Shown: positions 1 through 9,427 of the stretch, piece by piece
How the letters are laid out: each line of letters starts with the position of its first letter
Position numbering within the stretch: the first letter of the stretch is position 1
NCBI GenBank assembly: GCA_041395205.1
Contig: JAWLAZ010000003.1
Location: 62,001 to 126,000 of the forward strand
Reading direction: 5' to 3'
Origin: JAHEFU01 sp041395205
GTDB taxonomy: Bacteria > 4484-113 > JAFGCY01
Length of the DNA: 64,000 bases
Program-made: the position numbers and the translations under genes
The notes under the pieces: model-generated
What the model was told of the DNA's origin: nothing
Databases searched by the model: none
What the model saw: the letters and a program-made list of their open reading frames with translations, nothing else

Positions 1-774
1 GATGTTCTGTGTGACCAGTTGCCCCTCAGCCACGATCACACTGCCCTTCGTCACCGTCATCATCGCCAGCTGGCGGTCCTCGTCAGACAGCGGTTCACGT
101 TCGTATGGCAGGAAGTTAGCGCGCAGGAAATAGTTGTAGACCTCCTGTGGCGAGGTATAGATCAGCGTGCCGACTGCGCCATCCGTGAGCGTGCGCAGTT
201 TGGTCGGCGTGATCATCTCCTGCATCCGTGTGTCCAGTAGCTGGCGGGCAAACACCAGATTGCTGTTAAGGGTTTCCCTTTCCTGGTTCAGCAGGAACTC
301 CAGCACGTTGGGATCCGTTATCTCATATTCACGTGCCAGGCTGCTGATGCGCAGATCCAGATTGACCGGGTCGTCGATTCCCTGCCCGGCCTCGCCGGAA
401 TCATTTCCGGCAGCTTCACCTGCCGTGCTCTCGGGATGCTTCAGCGCATAGAGATCCCAGAGTTCCGCTACGAACTGGTCATAGTTCTGCAGGACCCTGC
501 CCCGCACCTCGGGGTAATGCGCATCGGACTTCTCACTTCCCATGATCCTGGAGAGCAGTTCGCTGTCGGTATAGGTGAATTCGAGCGGGGCGTAGATGGT
601 GTATGGCAGCACCATCCCGACCTGGATCGGCTTCGGGAAGACGATCAGGTGCAGGTACATGATGCCCAGCACCAGAGCATAGAACAGCAGCGCCACGGCC
701 ACGCGATGCCAGCCGGTGTTTCCGCCGGCTGCCTCACGCTTGCGCCATCTGTCCAGTCGCTCCCGCAGGTTCAT
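1..774 (-). CDS. 7TM-HD family membrane protein, N-terminal part (cut by window edge)
   Basis: The first 258 codons of a gene that runs off the window. It starts with ATG overlapping the phoH stop as ATGA, so the two are translationally coupled. After a basic N-terminus (MNLRERLDRWRKRE) comes one membrane helix around residues 25-45, then a long extracytoplasmic region ending in a GSVIVAEGQLV segment. This resembles the 7TMR-HDED domain that precedes seven membrane helices and an HD phosphohydrolase domain in the YqfF/PgpH family, whose members hydrolyse cyclic di-AMP. The order phoH then yqfF-like is conserved in many bacteria, usually followed by ybeY, which supports the call. The catalytic HD part lies outside the window, so the enzymatic assignment is inferred from family and context. 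Confidence 0.75.
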   Translation of the reverse strand, partial: MNLRERLDRWRKREAAGGNTGWHRVAVALLFYALVLGIMYLHLIVFPKPIQVGMVLPYTIYAPLEFTYTDSELLSRIMGSEKSDAHYPEVRGRVLQNYDQFVAELWDLYALKHPESTAGEAAGNDSGEAGQGIDDPVNLDLRISSLAREYEITDPNVLEFLLNQERETLNSNLVFARQLLDTRMQEMITPTKLRTLTDGAVGTLIYTSPQEVYNYFLRANFLPYEREPLSDEDRQLAMMTVTKGSVIVAEGQLVTQNI

Positions 775-1685
775 CAGTCACCCTTTCCATTATCAGGACG
801 TTCACGCTGTTCATCGACATCATAGGCCTCAACGATGCGCTGCACGATGGGATGCCGCACGACGTCCTGCTTGGTCAGTTCGCAGATACCGATACCCGGA
901 CCGGATTGTTTCAGGATGCGGATCGCATGGCGGAAACCGCTGCGGTTCACGTTCTCCAGATCGGTCTGTGTGATGTCGCCTGTAACCACGATGCGGCTGC
1001 CCCGGCCCATGCGGGTCAGGAACATCTTCATCTGGCTGTAAGTGGTGTTCTGGGCCTCATCCAGAATGATGTAGCTGTTGTTCAGCGAGCGGCCGCGCAT
1101 GAAAGCCAGTGGCGCGATCTCAATGATGTTGCGGTCCATCATGCGCTTGACACGCTCGAAACGCAACAGGTCATTCAGGGCGTCGAACAGCGGAATCAGA
1201 TATGGATTGACCTTCTCCACCAGGCTGCCGGGCAGGAAGCCGAGCTTCTCACCGGCCTCCACGGCCGGTCTGGTCAGGACGATGCGCCGCACCTTCTTGC
1301 GCCGGTAGTGGTCGATCGCCGAGGCGATCGCGAGGTAGGTCTTGCCTGTCCCCGCCGGACCATGGCAGAGCACCACATCGTTGTGCTCAAGGGCGTCAAG
1401 ATAGGCACGCTGTCCTTCGGTCTGGGGACGGAATTCCGGCAGGTGCTGGAGGAAATTGCCGTCAACCGGCACTTCGTCCGCGAAATCCTCTATCTCCTCA
1501 CCGGACAGCTCATGGTTGCCCGTCCGCAGGCTCTTCAGCATCTTGCGCAGGGTCCGTTTGGCTGCCGTGACATCACTGCCGTTTCCGGCAATGAAGACAT
1601 CCAGGCCCTTGGCGTAGATCTTTACATTGAACCTTCCGGTTATGGTTCGGAGATTACTGTCGAAGTCTCCGAATATCTCCTGCAT
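774..1685 (-). CDS. phoH: PhoH-like ATPase
   Basis: A PhoH/PhoL-type P-loop protein of 303 residues from this ATG. The Walker A motif GPAGTGKT lies near residue 110 and the Walker B motif IILDEAQN near residue 205. The family is linked to RNA metabolism and works beside YbeY and the 7TM-HD protein; the exact reaction is not settled. The gene is followed without a gap by the 7TM-HD gene. The reading frame stays open upstream of the ATG. An ATT codon at 1725-1727, preceded at good spacing by an AGAGG ribosome-binding sequence (1734-1738), would add ILTTESIQLRSQDE, which matches the usual PhoH N-terminus. The true start may therefore be 1727. A -10-like TAAAAT sits at 1759-1764. Confidence 0.92.
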   Translation of the reverse strand: MQEIFGDFDSNLRTITGRFNVKIYAKGLDVFIAGNGSDVTAAKRTLRKMLKSLRTGNHELSGEEIEDFADEVPVDGNFLQHLPEFRPQTEGQRAYLDALEHNDVVLCHGPAGTGKTYLAIASAIDHYRRKKVRRIVLTRPAVEAGEKLGFLPGSLVEKVNPYLIPLFDALNDLLRFERVKRMMDRNIIEIAPLAFMRGRSLNNSYIILDEAQNTTYSQMKMFLTRMGRGSRIVVTGDITQTDLENVNRSGFRHAIRILKQSGPGIGICELTKQDVVRHPIVQRIVEAYDVDEQRERPDNGKGD

Positions 1686-1789
1686 CTCATCCTGAGATCT
1701 CAGTTGTATGGATTCGGTGGTTAAAATGGCCGACCTCTATACATGAGTTAGTCAAGCTATTTTACCACTGCAGGGGATCATTCAATACT

Positions 1790-4700
1790 TCAGGCACCGC
1801 TGTACACGGCATCCACACTGGACTGAGAGGCATCCAGGTCCTGGCTGGTGCCGTCTCCCCAGACTATTCTCAGACTCTTCACGCTCTCTCCATCCGGAAT
1901 GCCGAAGGCCACAGGCTGAACTGCGCTGCTCAGGTAACCCTGACCGGCCTGGATCCATCTGGTCAGCTTTGCACCCCCGCTGAGTTCCAGTTCAATCCTG
2001 GAACCAACACCGGCGGGATTGGCAGCAGGGCCCTTCACGTCAATGAGGAATTCCTCATGCGCAAAACTGGAATTCGCCACGGCAGGCTTGCCGTTGGTGG
2101 CGGCGATCAGGATGCTGCTGTGTCCATCCCTGCGGGTGATCGGCAGGCAGCCACGGCCCTCGCCGTAGGAATAGATGCCGCTTTCATGGGGTTCGTGGTT
2201 GCTGAAGCTGCCATCTGCATTGCCGGTGAGCAGCGTTCCGTAGCCATTTATCCAGCGTGCCGTTTCAGGCTGGCAGGCATAGAAGTTGTCATTGAGGAAC
2301 AGGTCCATGCGTCCGTCCGCGTTGAAATCCGCAGCAGCGATGCCGAAGACCGGGCTGAGCTGCGCCATGTCAGGCAGGTGTTCGCTGCGGAAGTTCATGC
2401 CGCCTTCATTCCAGAGGATGCAGCTGTAGAGCTCCTCAGCCTCAAAGCGTTCCTTGGCCTGTTCCAGTGGTCCGTAGATGTCGTTGAAGCTGGCATGCGC
2501 GAATTCATCCCAGGTCGGGAACTTCTGCGGAATCGTGGAGATCGCATAGCCTGAACAGCTGCGGCCACGGCCGGGCAAAGCAGTGCCGTCGCCGCCGAAC
2601 TTGACCTCCACGAGGTCACGGGTGCCACTGTTGTCAAAGTCCTGGGCCACGAGCGTCATCGGATGGTCCGTGGTGGCCTTGTACTTGTTGTTCTTCCCCC
2701 AGTTGCCGCCGACGATGTCGGCATCGCCGTCGTTGTCCATATCGGCGATCGTGAAGCTGGCCCACATCCCGCTCGGGGAGATCGCCCGGGGCTCTCCGAA
2801 GGAATCACCACCATTGAGCATCACACTGATGTTGCCGAAATCCTCGGCGGTGAGGATGTCCTGGCGGCCGTCACCGTCAATATCGAAGAACTGAGCATCG
2901 CTGAAGCGGCCGCTCATGCCGCGGCCGGCCGTCCACTGCGCGGTGGCATCCGTGAACTTCCCGCTGCCGTCATTGCTGAGGATCACGGCAGGTGCACTGC
3001 TCAGGTAGCTATAGGGCACCTGGCGGGCGCAGATCAGCAGGTCGAGATCGCCATCGGCATCAATATCAGCGGCAGCTGCGGCACCACTGCTGAAGGTCGT
3101 GCCGGGCAGCAGAATCTCCTGCATGCCGCTTTCCAGATTCAGGAACAGGCGGTCCTGCAGCAGGGCCGGATTGTTGACCTCGTTGCCTCCACTGGTGATC
3201 AGCAGATCCGTGCGGCCGTCGCCGTTGGCTTCGAATGCCAGCACGGCCATGGACTCACTGCCCTGGGGCATCAGGCCGCTGAAGGCCGGGCTGCTGACGA
3301 ACCCACCATCTTCCCTGCCGTTGAAAAGCACGCCCGGGCTTTCCGTACTTCCGGCAAAATACACATCCGTGTTGCCATCATTGTTGAAGTCCGCGAGTGC
3401 GGCACCGCCTCCCAGCGTGCTGCGCAGCATCGGCAGGAGTGGCTCGCGCTCGTATTCAATGTTGCCGGTATAGACTTCCGTACGCAGGAAGTTGAGGCTT
3501 TCCCGTTCGAACATGGGTGACAGGTCGGGGACGGCAGCAGGCCTTTCCGCCGCGTGGCGCTGGATCACATAATGCATGCCGCCGGCAAGATCCCTTTCGG
3601 TCTGGATCTGGCCGTCGGGCCAGGTGATCTTCAGCTCATCAATGTTCCCGGCATTGCCGATGCCCATGTAGGCGCGGCTGCTTTCGCCGGAACCGTAGCC
3701 TCGCGTGAGAATAATGTGCTGTGTATACAGCCTGTCGCCGCAGCGGGCATGCAGCTTGGCACCGACGGCCTCGCGGTTCGGGCCATCCTGCCGCAGGTCA
3801 AAGCTCACGTTGTTTCCGAGCCGGGTCAGATCATTGCGCATCACGGAAGGTGCTTTGCCGGTGTTATTGACAATGATGTCAAGATCGCCATCGCCGTCAA
3901 AATCCTGAATGGCGGCTCCCACCCCGATGGTTTCATCCGTAATGCCCCACTCCTCTGAAGTGCGCTTGTACTTGAGAGGTGTTTCCGCCGTGAACATCAC
4001 GTCGACCTTCTCAAGCCTGGGTTGCGTCAGGATCCAGTCGTCAATCTGTGCCTGGCTGGCGCCGGAGGCCTTCATGCCCGCCACATGCGACAGCAGGTCC
4101 CAGTCAGAGCTGATGCTCTGGATATAGCCGTTCGTGGCAAACAGTTCCGGGATGCCGTCAGCATTGAAGTCATTGATGCGGCAGCTCCAGGTCCACTCCG
4201 TGGCCTTCGTGCCGGCGAACTCGGCCACCTCAGACATCCAGCCTGCGCCGCGGTTGAGGTACATGGAATTCTGCATCAGCTGATGCGGCTGGAAGTAGAT
4301 CAGGTAGTCCCTGAACAGGTACATGTCGCCGGACGCCTTCTTCGACTCTACATAGCCATTGGGAGCCATATCGCAGACCCAGGCATCCATCAGTCCATCG
4401 CCATTCAGATCACCAGCATCAGACCCCATGCTGTAGAAGCTGGTGCGCCGCAACATCTCCCTTGCCTGATCAGTGAAGGTCCCGTTGCCATTGTTCACGT
4501 AATAGCGATCCGGGGTCTCAAAGTCGCCTGAAACCAGCAGGTCAGTGAAGCCATCCTCATTGAAATCGCAGGCCAGTGCCTGCAGGCTTTCCGTCACCTC
4601 TCGCACACCGGCAGCCTCAGTCATGTCGCTGAAGTGACCGGAGCCGTCGTTGACAAGCATGACATCGAATTCCGGCCGCAGATGGGGCTTGCCGATTTCA

Positions 4701-5455
4701 TCCAGGTAGTAGTTCTTTGCGGATTCAGGAGTCAGATGCGGCCTTCCGTTCTCGTCAAAGCTGATCTCAACACCCGAGCGCTGTTCTTCAGTCATGAAAT
4801 CGGCGGCACGCAGGTCACGGTTGTTACAGACGTAGAGGTCCAGGTCGCCATCGTTTTCGAGGTCAAAGACAGCCGCGCTGATCGTGGACCTGCCCAGTAC
4901 TGCGCCACGCTCTACAGCCTCATCCGCGAAGTGTCCGCTGCCGTCGTTCATGAACAGACGGTTGCCGGAACCGCGAACGGCCACCCACAGATCCTGGTCA
5001 CCATCGCCATCGGCGTCAAAGAAGACAGCTCCCGAACTGACGAAGCCGTTCACAGTCAGATCGTCGCCGGATTCGGCGGTTACATCCGTGAATCTGAAGC
5101 CCCCGTCATTGCGATACAGGGCATTGCCGTTCTCGATTCCGAGGATGTAGAAATCGACATCTCCATCTCCATCGAAATCTGCGCTTGCAATACCTGCCTG
5201 TGTATAGATGTCGCTGAGCAAGGCTGCACGACTCTCCGCCATGTTGATGAACTCAATGCCCGTATCCGCAGCGGTCAGGAAGCTGAATTTTCCCGTGCTC
5301 CCGGAGGATGGGGCATAGGCAGTGGCCGTAATGTGCTCTGCATTTCCTTCAGTACCTGCCGTATGCGACTGGTCGCTCGACTGGTCCTTGGTACAGGCCT
5401 GGCACAACAGTATCAATATGCACAGAATCGGGACATGGCGAAGTGAAGCAGTCAT
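1790..5455 (-). CDS. Large FG-GAP/VCBS repeat lipoprotein with ASPIC/UnbV domains
   Basis: A secreted protein of about 1220 residues. The N-terminus MTASLRHVPILCILILLCQAC is a signal peptide ending in a lipobox-like site. The body consists of many FG-GAP/VCBS repeats with calcium-binding loops such as DFDGDGDVDFY, DADGDGDQDLW and DADGDLDLLI, expected to fold as two beta-propellers. Each half ends in an ASPIC/UnbV-like segment (ELKITWPDGQ near residue 610; LRIVWGDGTSQ near the C-terminus). Such proteins resemble CRTAC1 and are abundant in environmental Gram-negative bacteria; they are probably surface-exposed binding proteins with no known enzymatic activity. The second ATG (5455) was chosen because a GGAG sequence sits 9 nt before it and it opens the signal peptide; an ATG at 5470 is also in frame. 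Confidence 0.85.
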   Translation of the reverse strand: MTASLRHVPILCILILLCQACTKDQSSDQSHTAGTEGNAEHITATAYAPSSGSTGKFSFLTAADTGIEFINMAESRAALLSDIYTQAGIASADFDGDGDVDFYILGIENGNALYRNDGGFRFTDVTAESGDDLTVNGFVSSGAVFFDADGDGDQDLWVAVRGSGNRLFMNDGSGHFADEAVERGAVLGRSTISAAVFDLENDGDLDLYVCNNRDLRAADFMTEEQRSGVEISFDENGRPHLTPESAKNYYLDEIGKPHLRPEFDVMLVNDGSGHFSDMTEAAGVREVTESLQALACDFNEDGFTDLLVSGDFETPDRYYVNNGNGTFTDQAREMLRRTSFYSMGSDAGDLNGDGLMDAWVCDMAPNGYVESKKASGDMYLFRDYLIYFQPHQLMQNSMYLNRGAGWMSEVAEFAGTKATEWTWSCRINDFNADGIPELFATNGYIQSISSDWDLLSHVAGMKASGASQAQIDDWILTQPRLEKVDVMFTAETPLKYKRTSEEWGITDETIGVGAAIQDFDGDGDLDIIVNNTGKAPSVMRNDLTRLGNNVSFDLRQDGPNREAVGAKLHARCGDRLYTQHIILTRGYGSGESSRAYMGIGNAGNIDELKITWPDGQIQTERDLAGGMHYVIQRHAAERPAAVPDLSPMFERESLNFLRTEVYTGNIEYEREPLLPMLRSTLGGGAALADFNNDGNTDVYFAGSTESPGVLFNGREDGGFVSSPAFSGLMPQGSESMAVLAFEANGDGRTDLLITSGGNEVNNPALLQDRLFLNLESGMQEILLPGTTFSSGAAAAADIDADGDLDLLICARQVPYSYLSSAPAVILSNDGSGKFTDATAQWTAGRGMSGRFSDAQFFDIDGDGRQDILTAEDFGNISVMLNGGDSFGEPRAISPSGMWASFTIADMDNDGDADIVGGNWGKNNKYKATTDHPMTLVAQDFDNSGTRDLVEVKFGGDGTALPGRGRSCSGYAISTIPQKFPTWDEFAHASFNDIYGPLEQAKERFEAEELYSCILWNEGGMNFRSEHLPDMAQLSPVFGIAAADFNADGRMDLFLNDNFYACQPETARWINGYGTLLTGNADGSFSNHEPHESGIYSYGEGRGCLPITRRDGHSSILIAATNGKPAVANSSFAHEEFLIDVKGPAANPAGVGSRIELELSGGAKLTRWIQAGQGYLSSAVQPVAFGIPDGESVKSLRIVWGDGTSQDLDASQSSVDAVYSGA

Positions 5456-5530
5456 GGTCTGGGTCTCCATCAGGATTTCAGCCGGTCCGCACGGAATGGA
5501 TAGCAGTGTGAAGAAGCGGCCCGTACATGA

Positions 5531-5536
5531 ATTCTA
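5531..5536 (-). promoter_or_regulatory. Possible -10 for the FG-GAP lipoprotein gene
   Basis: Read on the minus strand, the sequence TAGAAT lies about 75 nt before the chosen start. The rest of the 5456-5719 gap holds only this and the tRNA-Gly promoter. Weak evidence because no clear -35 is seen. Confidence 0.3.
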
Positions 5537-5660
5537 CTGAAAATATCCACGCTTGAACACCGGACCCGGAAAAATCAATGAGCAATTCACCCTCTGATTG
5601 GAATAATCACTTTCTGTAGCCGAGCATTTTCAGAGGCATCTGGAACAGCTCAGCAAATTG

Positions 5661-5669
5661 TGCTATACT
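5661..5669 (+). promoter_or_regulatory. Extended -10 promoter of tRNA-Gly
   Basis: TGC followed by TATACT (5664-5669) forms an extended -10 element about 50 nt before the tRNA 5' end, so this tRNA is made with a 5' leader. Confidence 0.5.
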
Positions 5670-5719
5670 TTGCCTCCCCCAAATCCGCGGGAGCTTGACT
5701 CCCCGGAATCTCGGAGCAG

Positions 5720-5794
5720 GCAGGAGTAGTTCAGTGGTAGAACACCACCTTGCCAAGGTGGGGGTCGCGGGTTCGAATCCCGTCTCCTGCTCCA
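5720..5794 (+). tRNA. tRNA-Gly (anticodon GCC)
   Basis: A complete cloverleaf. Acceptor strands GCAGGAG and CTCCTGC pair fully, the anticodon stem is CCACC/GGTGG around loop TTGCCAA, and the T arm contains GTTCGAAT. The discriminator base is T and the CCA end is encoded. Confidence 0.97.
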
Positions 5795-5885
5795 ATTCAT
5801 CCCTCCAATCCATTGCCACAGACCAACCCCGGCGCGCGCCGATGGTAGAATCTTCGGCCTTAGATTTATCCAGACGGTGGTTTAA

Positions 5886-7229
5886 ATGTCAGACGCTACG
5901 CTCGTTTCCCGCGAAAAGAACATCGCTCACATCCAGGTGCAGCTCAGCCCGGAGGATGTCGGCCGCCATTACAGGGCCTTCTACAAGGACATGGCCAAGC
6001 GCTTCAACATCCCGGGATTCCGCAAGGGCAAGATTCCCGCCAACGTCCTGCGCCAGAAGATCGGCCAGGAAGTGGTGGACGAGAATGTGGGCAACATGCT
6101 CAAGGACTTCGCCATCCAGGTCGGACTGCGCAGCCTGAACCTGATTCCACGTGCGGGCAACCCGCAGTGGCACAGCGAGCCCGAACCGCAGGAGGACGCG
6201 GCACTCAGCTACGAGCTGAGCCTGCCTGTCCTGCCGGAGGTGACGCTGCCGGATTTCAGCAAGTTTGAGATCACCGTGCCGAAGCTGAATGTCAACCAGG
6301 CCATGAAGGAGCGTTACCGTGAGCGCCTGGCCGAGCGCTTCACTGTGTGGGAGGATGCCGAGCAGGGAGCGGAGTTCGGCAACGGCATCCTGTTCAGCTT
6401 CACGTCCAGCAATGCCGAAAGCGGCGAGGACACTCCCTTCCGCCATGCTGAGATGCGCTATGTGATCGGCCGCGAAGGCAACCTGCCGGGCTGGGACACG
6501 GAACTCACCGGTCTCAAGGCCGGGGACGAAAAGACATTTGGATATGAGATGCCGGAGAACTTCGCTGACCTGCGTGTCGCCGGCAAGAAGCTGAACATCA
6601 GCCTGAAGGTTGACAAGGTCTTCTTGCTGAATGTGCCGGAGTTCACCGAGGAGTTCGTCAAGGAAAGCCTGCGGATGGAGTCGCTGGAGAAGTTTGACGA
6701 ATTCGTGGCTGAGAGCCTGCAGCAGGAAACGGAGATCCAGTTTGAGTCAAACAAGCAGGATCTCGTGATGCAGCGCGTGCTTGAGGAAATGCAGACCGAG
6801 ATCTCCGATGACATGATCAACGACGAGATCGACGGCCTGGTGCAGGAGAACGAGCAGACCCTGCGCCGCTACGGATCCAGCCTGGACGAGTATCTCAAGG
6901 AGAAGGGCCAGGAAATCAAGGATTTCCGCGAATCCCTCGTCAACACAGCTGAGCGCAAGATCAAGCTGTTCCTCGCCGTGCGTGAGGTGGCATCCCGGAA
7001 CAACATCCAGGTCACGACGCAGGACATGCAGAACTATGCGCTGCGCCTGATGCGCGAGCAGGGTCTGGAAGTGGAGCAGATCAAGCAGCTGATGAACAAC
7101 CGCGACTGGATCAATCAGGCGCACTACCACATCACGAGTGAGAAGGCCGTGCGCTTCATGGCCGATCAGGTGGTTGTGGATATTGACGAGAAGGAATACG
7201 ACGAGTCTGAGGCCGCCTCCGAGGCCTGA
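5886..7229 (+). CDS. tig: Trigger factor, ribosome-associated chaperone
   Basis: Trigger factor binds the ribosome exit tunnel and shelters nascent chains; many members also have prolyl isomerase activity. The N-terminal ribosome-binding domain carries the signature GFRKGKIP near residue 45. The middle region (about 150-240) corresponds to the FKBP-like domain, and the C-terminal part is the helical chaperone domain. The length of 447 residues is normal. The FKBP-like part is divergent, so isomerase activity is uncertain. A GGTGG sequence precedes the ATG. In many genomes tig precedes clpP-clpX, but here it is followed by a beta-propeller gene. Confidence 0.93.
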   Translation: MSDATLVSREKNIAHIQVQLSPEDVGRHYRAFYKDMAKRFNIPGFRKGKIPANVLRQKIGQEVVDENVGNMLKDFAIQVGLRSLNLIPRAGNPQWHSEPEPQEDAALSYELSLPVLPEVTLPDFSKFEITVPKLNVNQAMKERYRERLAERFTVWEDAEQGAEFGNGILFSFTSSNAESGEDTPFRHAEMRYVIGREGNLPGWDTELTGLKAGDEKTFGYEMPENFADLRVAGKKLNISLKVDKVFLLNVPEFTEEFVKESLRMESLEKFDEFVAESLQQETEIQFESNKQDLVMQRVLEEMQTEISDDMINDEIDGLVQENEQTLRRYGSSLDEYLKEKGQEIKDFRESLVNTAERKIKLFLAVREVASRNNIQVTTQDMQNYALRLMREQGLEVEQIKQLMNNRDWINQAHYHITSEKAVRFMADQVVVDIDEKEYDESEAASEA

Positions 7230-7264
7230 TCCAGGCCTGTCTGTCATCCAGTTTACGAGGTGAG

Positions 7265-8092
7265 ATGATGCGTGCAGTCCTGAGTATGAGTCTGATGCTG
7301 CTGCTGGCATGCCTGGGCAACACTGCTAATGCAGAGGAAGAGATCCGGGCAAGTCTGCCGGGCTGGAAGTTCGAGCAGGCATTCACGCTTGATGCCGTGC
7401 CCGAACCGAGCGGACTCTGTTACTGCCCCCCGCGCAACAGCCTGTTCATCGTTGATGACGGCGCGCAGGACCGCCCCCCTGCCCTGTTCGAGCTTGATCT
7501 GGAAGGCAATGTCCTGCAGAAGCTGGAAATCGGCGGGGATCTGGAAGGCGTCTGCTTCTGCCCGGCGGATGGACTTGTATATGTGGCGGATGAACACGAG
7601 GAACGCGTGTACGCGATAGATCCGGACGGACTCAAGCTGCAGCAGACTTCGCGCATCAGCCGCATGCTGAATGCTGAGGAGCTCATGCAGGCCGGTGGCA
7701 ATGGAGTCGAGGGGATTGAGTACATCCCGGCTGGCAACGGCGAGTGGAGCGACTGCTTCATCCTGCTAAACCAGGATGATCCGCATGGCCTGCTGGCGGT
7801 GCGCCGCTCAGATCTACAACCGGAGTCAGCTGGAGAAAGCATGGGCAGCGCCTGGTGGGATATTGCCGCGATCAATGCCGGATCCCTGCATTTTGACCAG
7901 GCCAGTGGCCAGCTCTGGGTCGTGCATTCCTGGATGAATGTCATGGAGCTCTGGGATATTGAGACAATGCAGGTCCTGAGCTGGGAAGTCGTGCCTGGTG
8001 CCGCCCAGGAAGCCGTGGCCATTGACGGCGAAGGGCGGCTGTGGATCGGCAGCGACAGCGGCGGGCTGGCCAGCTATACCGCCGTGGAATAA
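7265..8092 (+). CDS. Secreted beta-propeller protein, SdiA-regulated/YjiK-like
   Basis: A 275-residue exported protein. The signal sequence MMRAVLSMSLMLLLACLGNTANA could be cut after ANA, or processed as a lipoprotein at the LLAC site; the sequence does not decide. The mature part has repeated blades (EPSGLCYCP, LEGVCFCPADGLVYVADE, EAVAIDGEGRLWIGSDSGG) resembling the SdiA-regulated/YjiK family of propellers. Function is unknown, and a role as phytase or gluconolactonase is not supported by visible catalytic residues. It lies 35 nt after tig and has a GAGGTGAG ribosome-binding region. Confidence 0.6.
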   Translation: MMRAVLSMSLMLLLACLGNTANAEEEIRASLPGWKFEQAFTLDAVPEPSGLCYCPPRNSLFIVDDGAQDRPPALFELDLEGNVLQKLEIGGDLEGVCFCPADGLVYVADEHEERVYAIDPDGLKLQQTSRISRMLNAEELMQAGGNGVEGIEYIPAGNGEWSDCFILLNQDDPHGLLAVRRSDLQPESAGESMGSAWWDIAAINAGSLHFDQASGQLWVVHSWMNVMELWDIETMQVLSWEVVPGAAQEAVAIDGEGRLWIGSDSGGLASYTAVE

Positions 8093-8116
8093 GCCGGGAC
8101 TGACCTCCCCGCCCGA

Positions 8117-8122
8117 TATAAT
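8117..8122 (+). promoter_or_regulatory. Leaderless -10 element for hutI
   Basis: A perfect TATAAT hexamer ends 6 nt before the GTG start of hutI. No Shine-Dalgarno is present, so transcription should begin at the start codon. Confidence 0.65.
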
Positions 8123-8128
8123 CCCTGC

Positions 8129-9403
8129 GTGATTGACCTCCTGATCAGGTCGGCCGGCTGCCTCTTGAGCATGGCCGGAGCCAGCGACAAGCCCAGACGC
8201 GGACCCGCCATGGCTGAGTTGCCGCTGCTGCGCGACGCGGCGATCGGCGTAAACAGCCGGAGCGGGCTGATTGAATATGTCGGCCCCGACAGTGGCATCC
8301 CGGCGAAGCAGCTCAGCGGCGATCCCGAAATCCTGGATGCTGAGGGCCGGCTCGCGATGCCCGGATTCGTGGACAGCCACACGCACCTGGTATTCGCTGG
8401 CAATCGTGCGGATGAGTTCTACAGGCGCGCCTCCGGCGTGAGCTATGCGGAGATCGCCCGTCAGGGCGGCGGGATCAGGAAGACGATGGAAGCCACACGC
8501 GGTGCCAGCCGCCAGGAACTGTTCGAACTGGCCTGGCAACGCTATCTGCGCCTGCTTGACAATGGCACGACCTGCGTCGAATGCAAGAGCGGCTACGGCC
8601 TGAGCGTTGACAGCGAACGCATGGCAATGCAGGTCATCAGCGACCTGGCGCGCAAGGCACCGGGAGTGATGCAGCGCACATACATGGGTGCGCATCTGAT
8701 TCCGCCGGAGTATGCGGACGACCGCATGACCTATGTCCGGCAGGTTGCCGATGAGCTTCAGCACTACGCCGAAGGCGGGCTCTGTGACTTCTACGACATC
8801 TTCGTGGATCCGCTGGCCTTCAGCCAGGTTGAGGCCCAGCAGATCGTTGATCGTGGCCGCGAGCTGGGAATGAAGCTGCGCCTGCATGCCGATGAATTCG
8901 GGGATGACGGCACGGCGGCCTGGGCAGTTGCCAACGCGGCTGTGTCCGCCGATCACCTCGGCGGAATCGGCCCCGGCGGGATAAGTGCGCTCGCGGCATC
9001 GGATACGGTGGCAACCCTGCTGCCGGGCACGATGTTCTTCAGCGGACACGGAGAATATGCCCCTGCCCGGCAGATGATCGATGCCGGCTGTGCGGTGGCG
9101 CTGGCCACGGATCTGAACCCGGGGAGCAGCCTGATGTACAGCCTGCCGCTGGTGATGACGCTGGCCGTTCTGGAAATGAAGATGACGGCGGCGGAATGCC
9201 TCAACGCCGTGACGATCAACGCCGCACATGCACTGGGACTGGGTGCCAGTCTGGGCAGCATCGAGGCCGGCAAACGCGCGGACATCATCATCCTCGACTG
9301 CGGCAGTCCTGATGAGCTGGCCTACCAGGTGGGGACGAATCTCGTAAGTGATGTGATCTGTGGCGGTGAGGTGATCAAGCGCCACGGTGTGATGTTCATC
9401 TGA
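8129..9403 (+). CDS. hutI: Imidazolonepropionase
   Basis: This amidohydrolase opens the imidazolone ring to N-formimino-glutamate, the third step of histidine breakdown. The metal-binding motif SHTH lies near residue 82, further ligand regions are LHADEFG near 252 and ATDLNPGSS near 326, and the length of 424 residues fits HutI. The GTG start is set by the frame and by the TATAAT positioned 6 nt upstream. hutH follows 24 nt later in the same operon, but hutU and the last-step enzyme are not in the window. Confidence 0.95.
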   Translation: MIDLLIRSAGCLLSMAGASDKPRRGPAMAELPLLRDAAIGVNSRSGLIEYVGPDSGIPAKQLSGDPEILDAEGRLAMPGFVDSHTHLVFAGNRADEFYRRASGVSYAEIARQGGGIRKTMEATRGASRQELFELAWQRYLRLLDNGTTCVECKSGYGLSVDSERMAMQVISDLARKAPGVMQRTYMGAHLIPPEYADDRMTYVRQVADELQHYAEGGLCDFYDIFVDPLAFSQVEAQQIVDRGRELGMKLRLHADEFGDDGTAAWAVANAAVSADHLGGIGPGGISALAASDTVATLLPGTMFFSGHGEYAPARQMIDAGCAVALATDLNPGSSLMYSLPLVMTLAVLEMKMTAAECLNAVTINAAHALGLGASLGSIEAGKRADIIILDCGSPDELAYQVGTNLVSDVICGGEVIKRHGVMFI

Positions 9404-9427
9404 CAACCAAGTGATACAGACAGGGAG

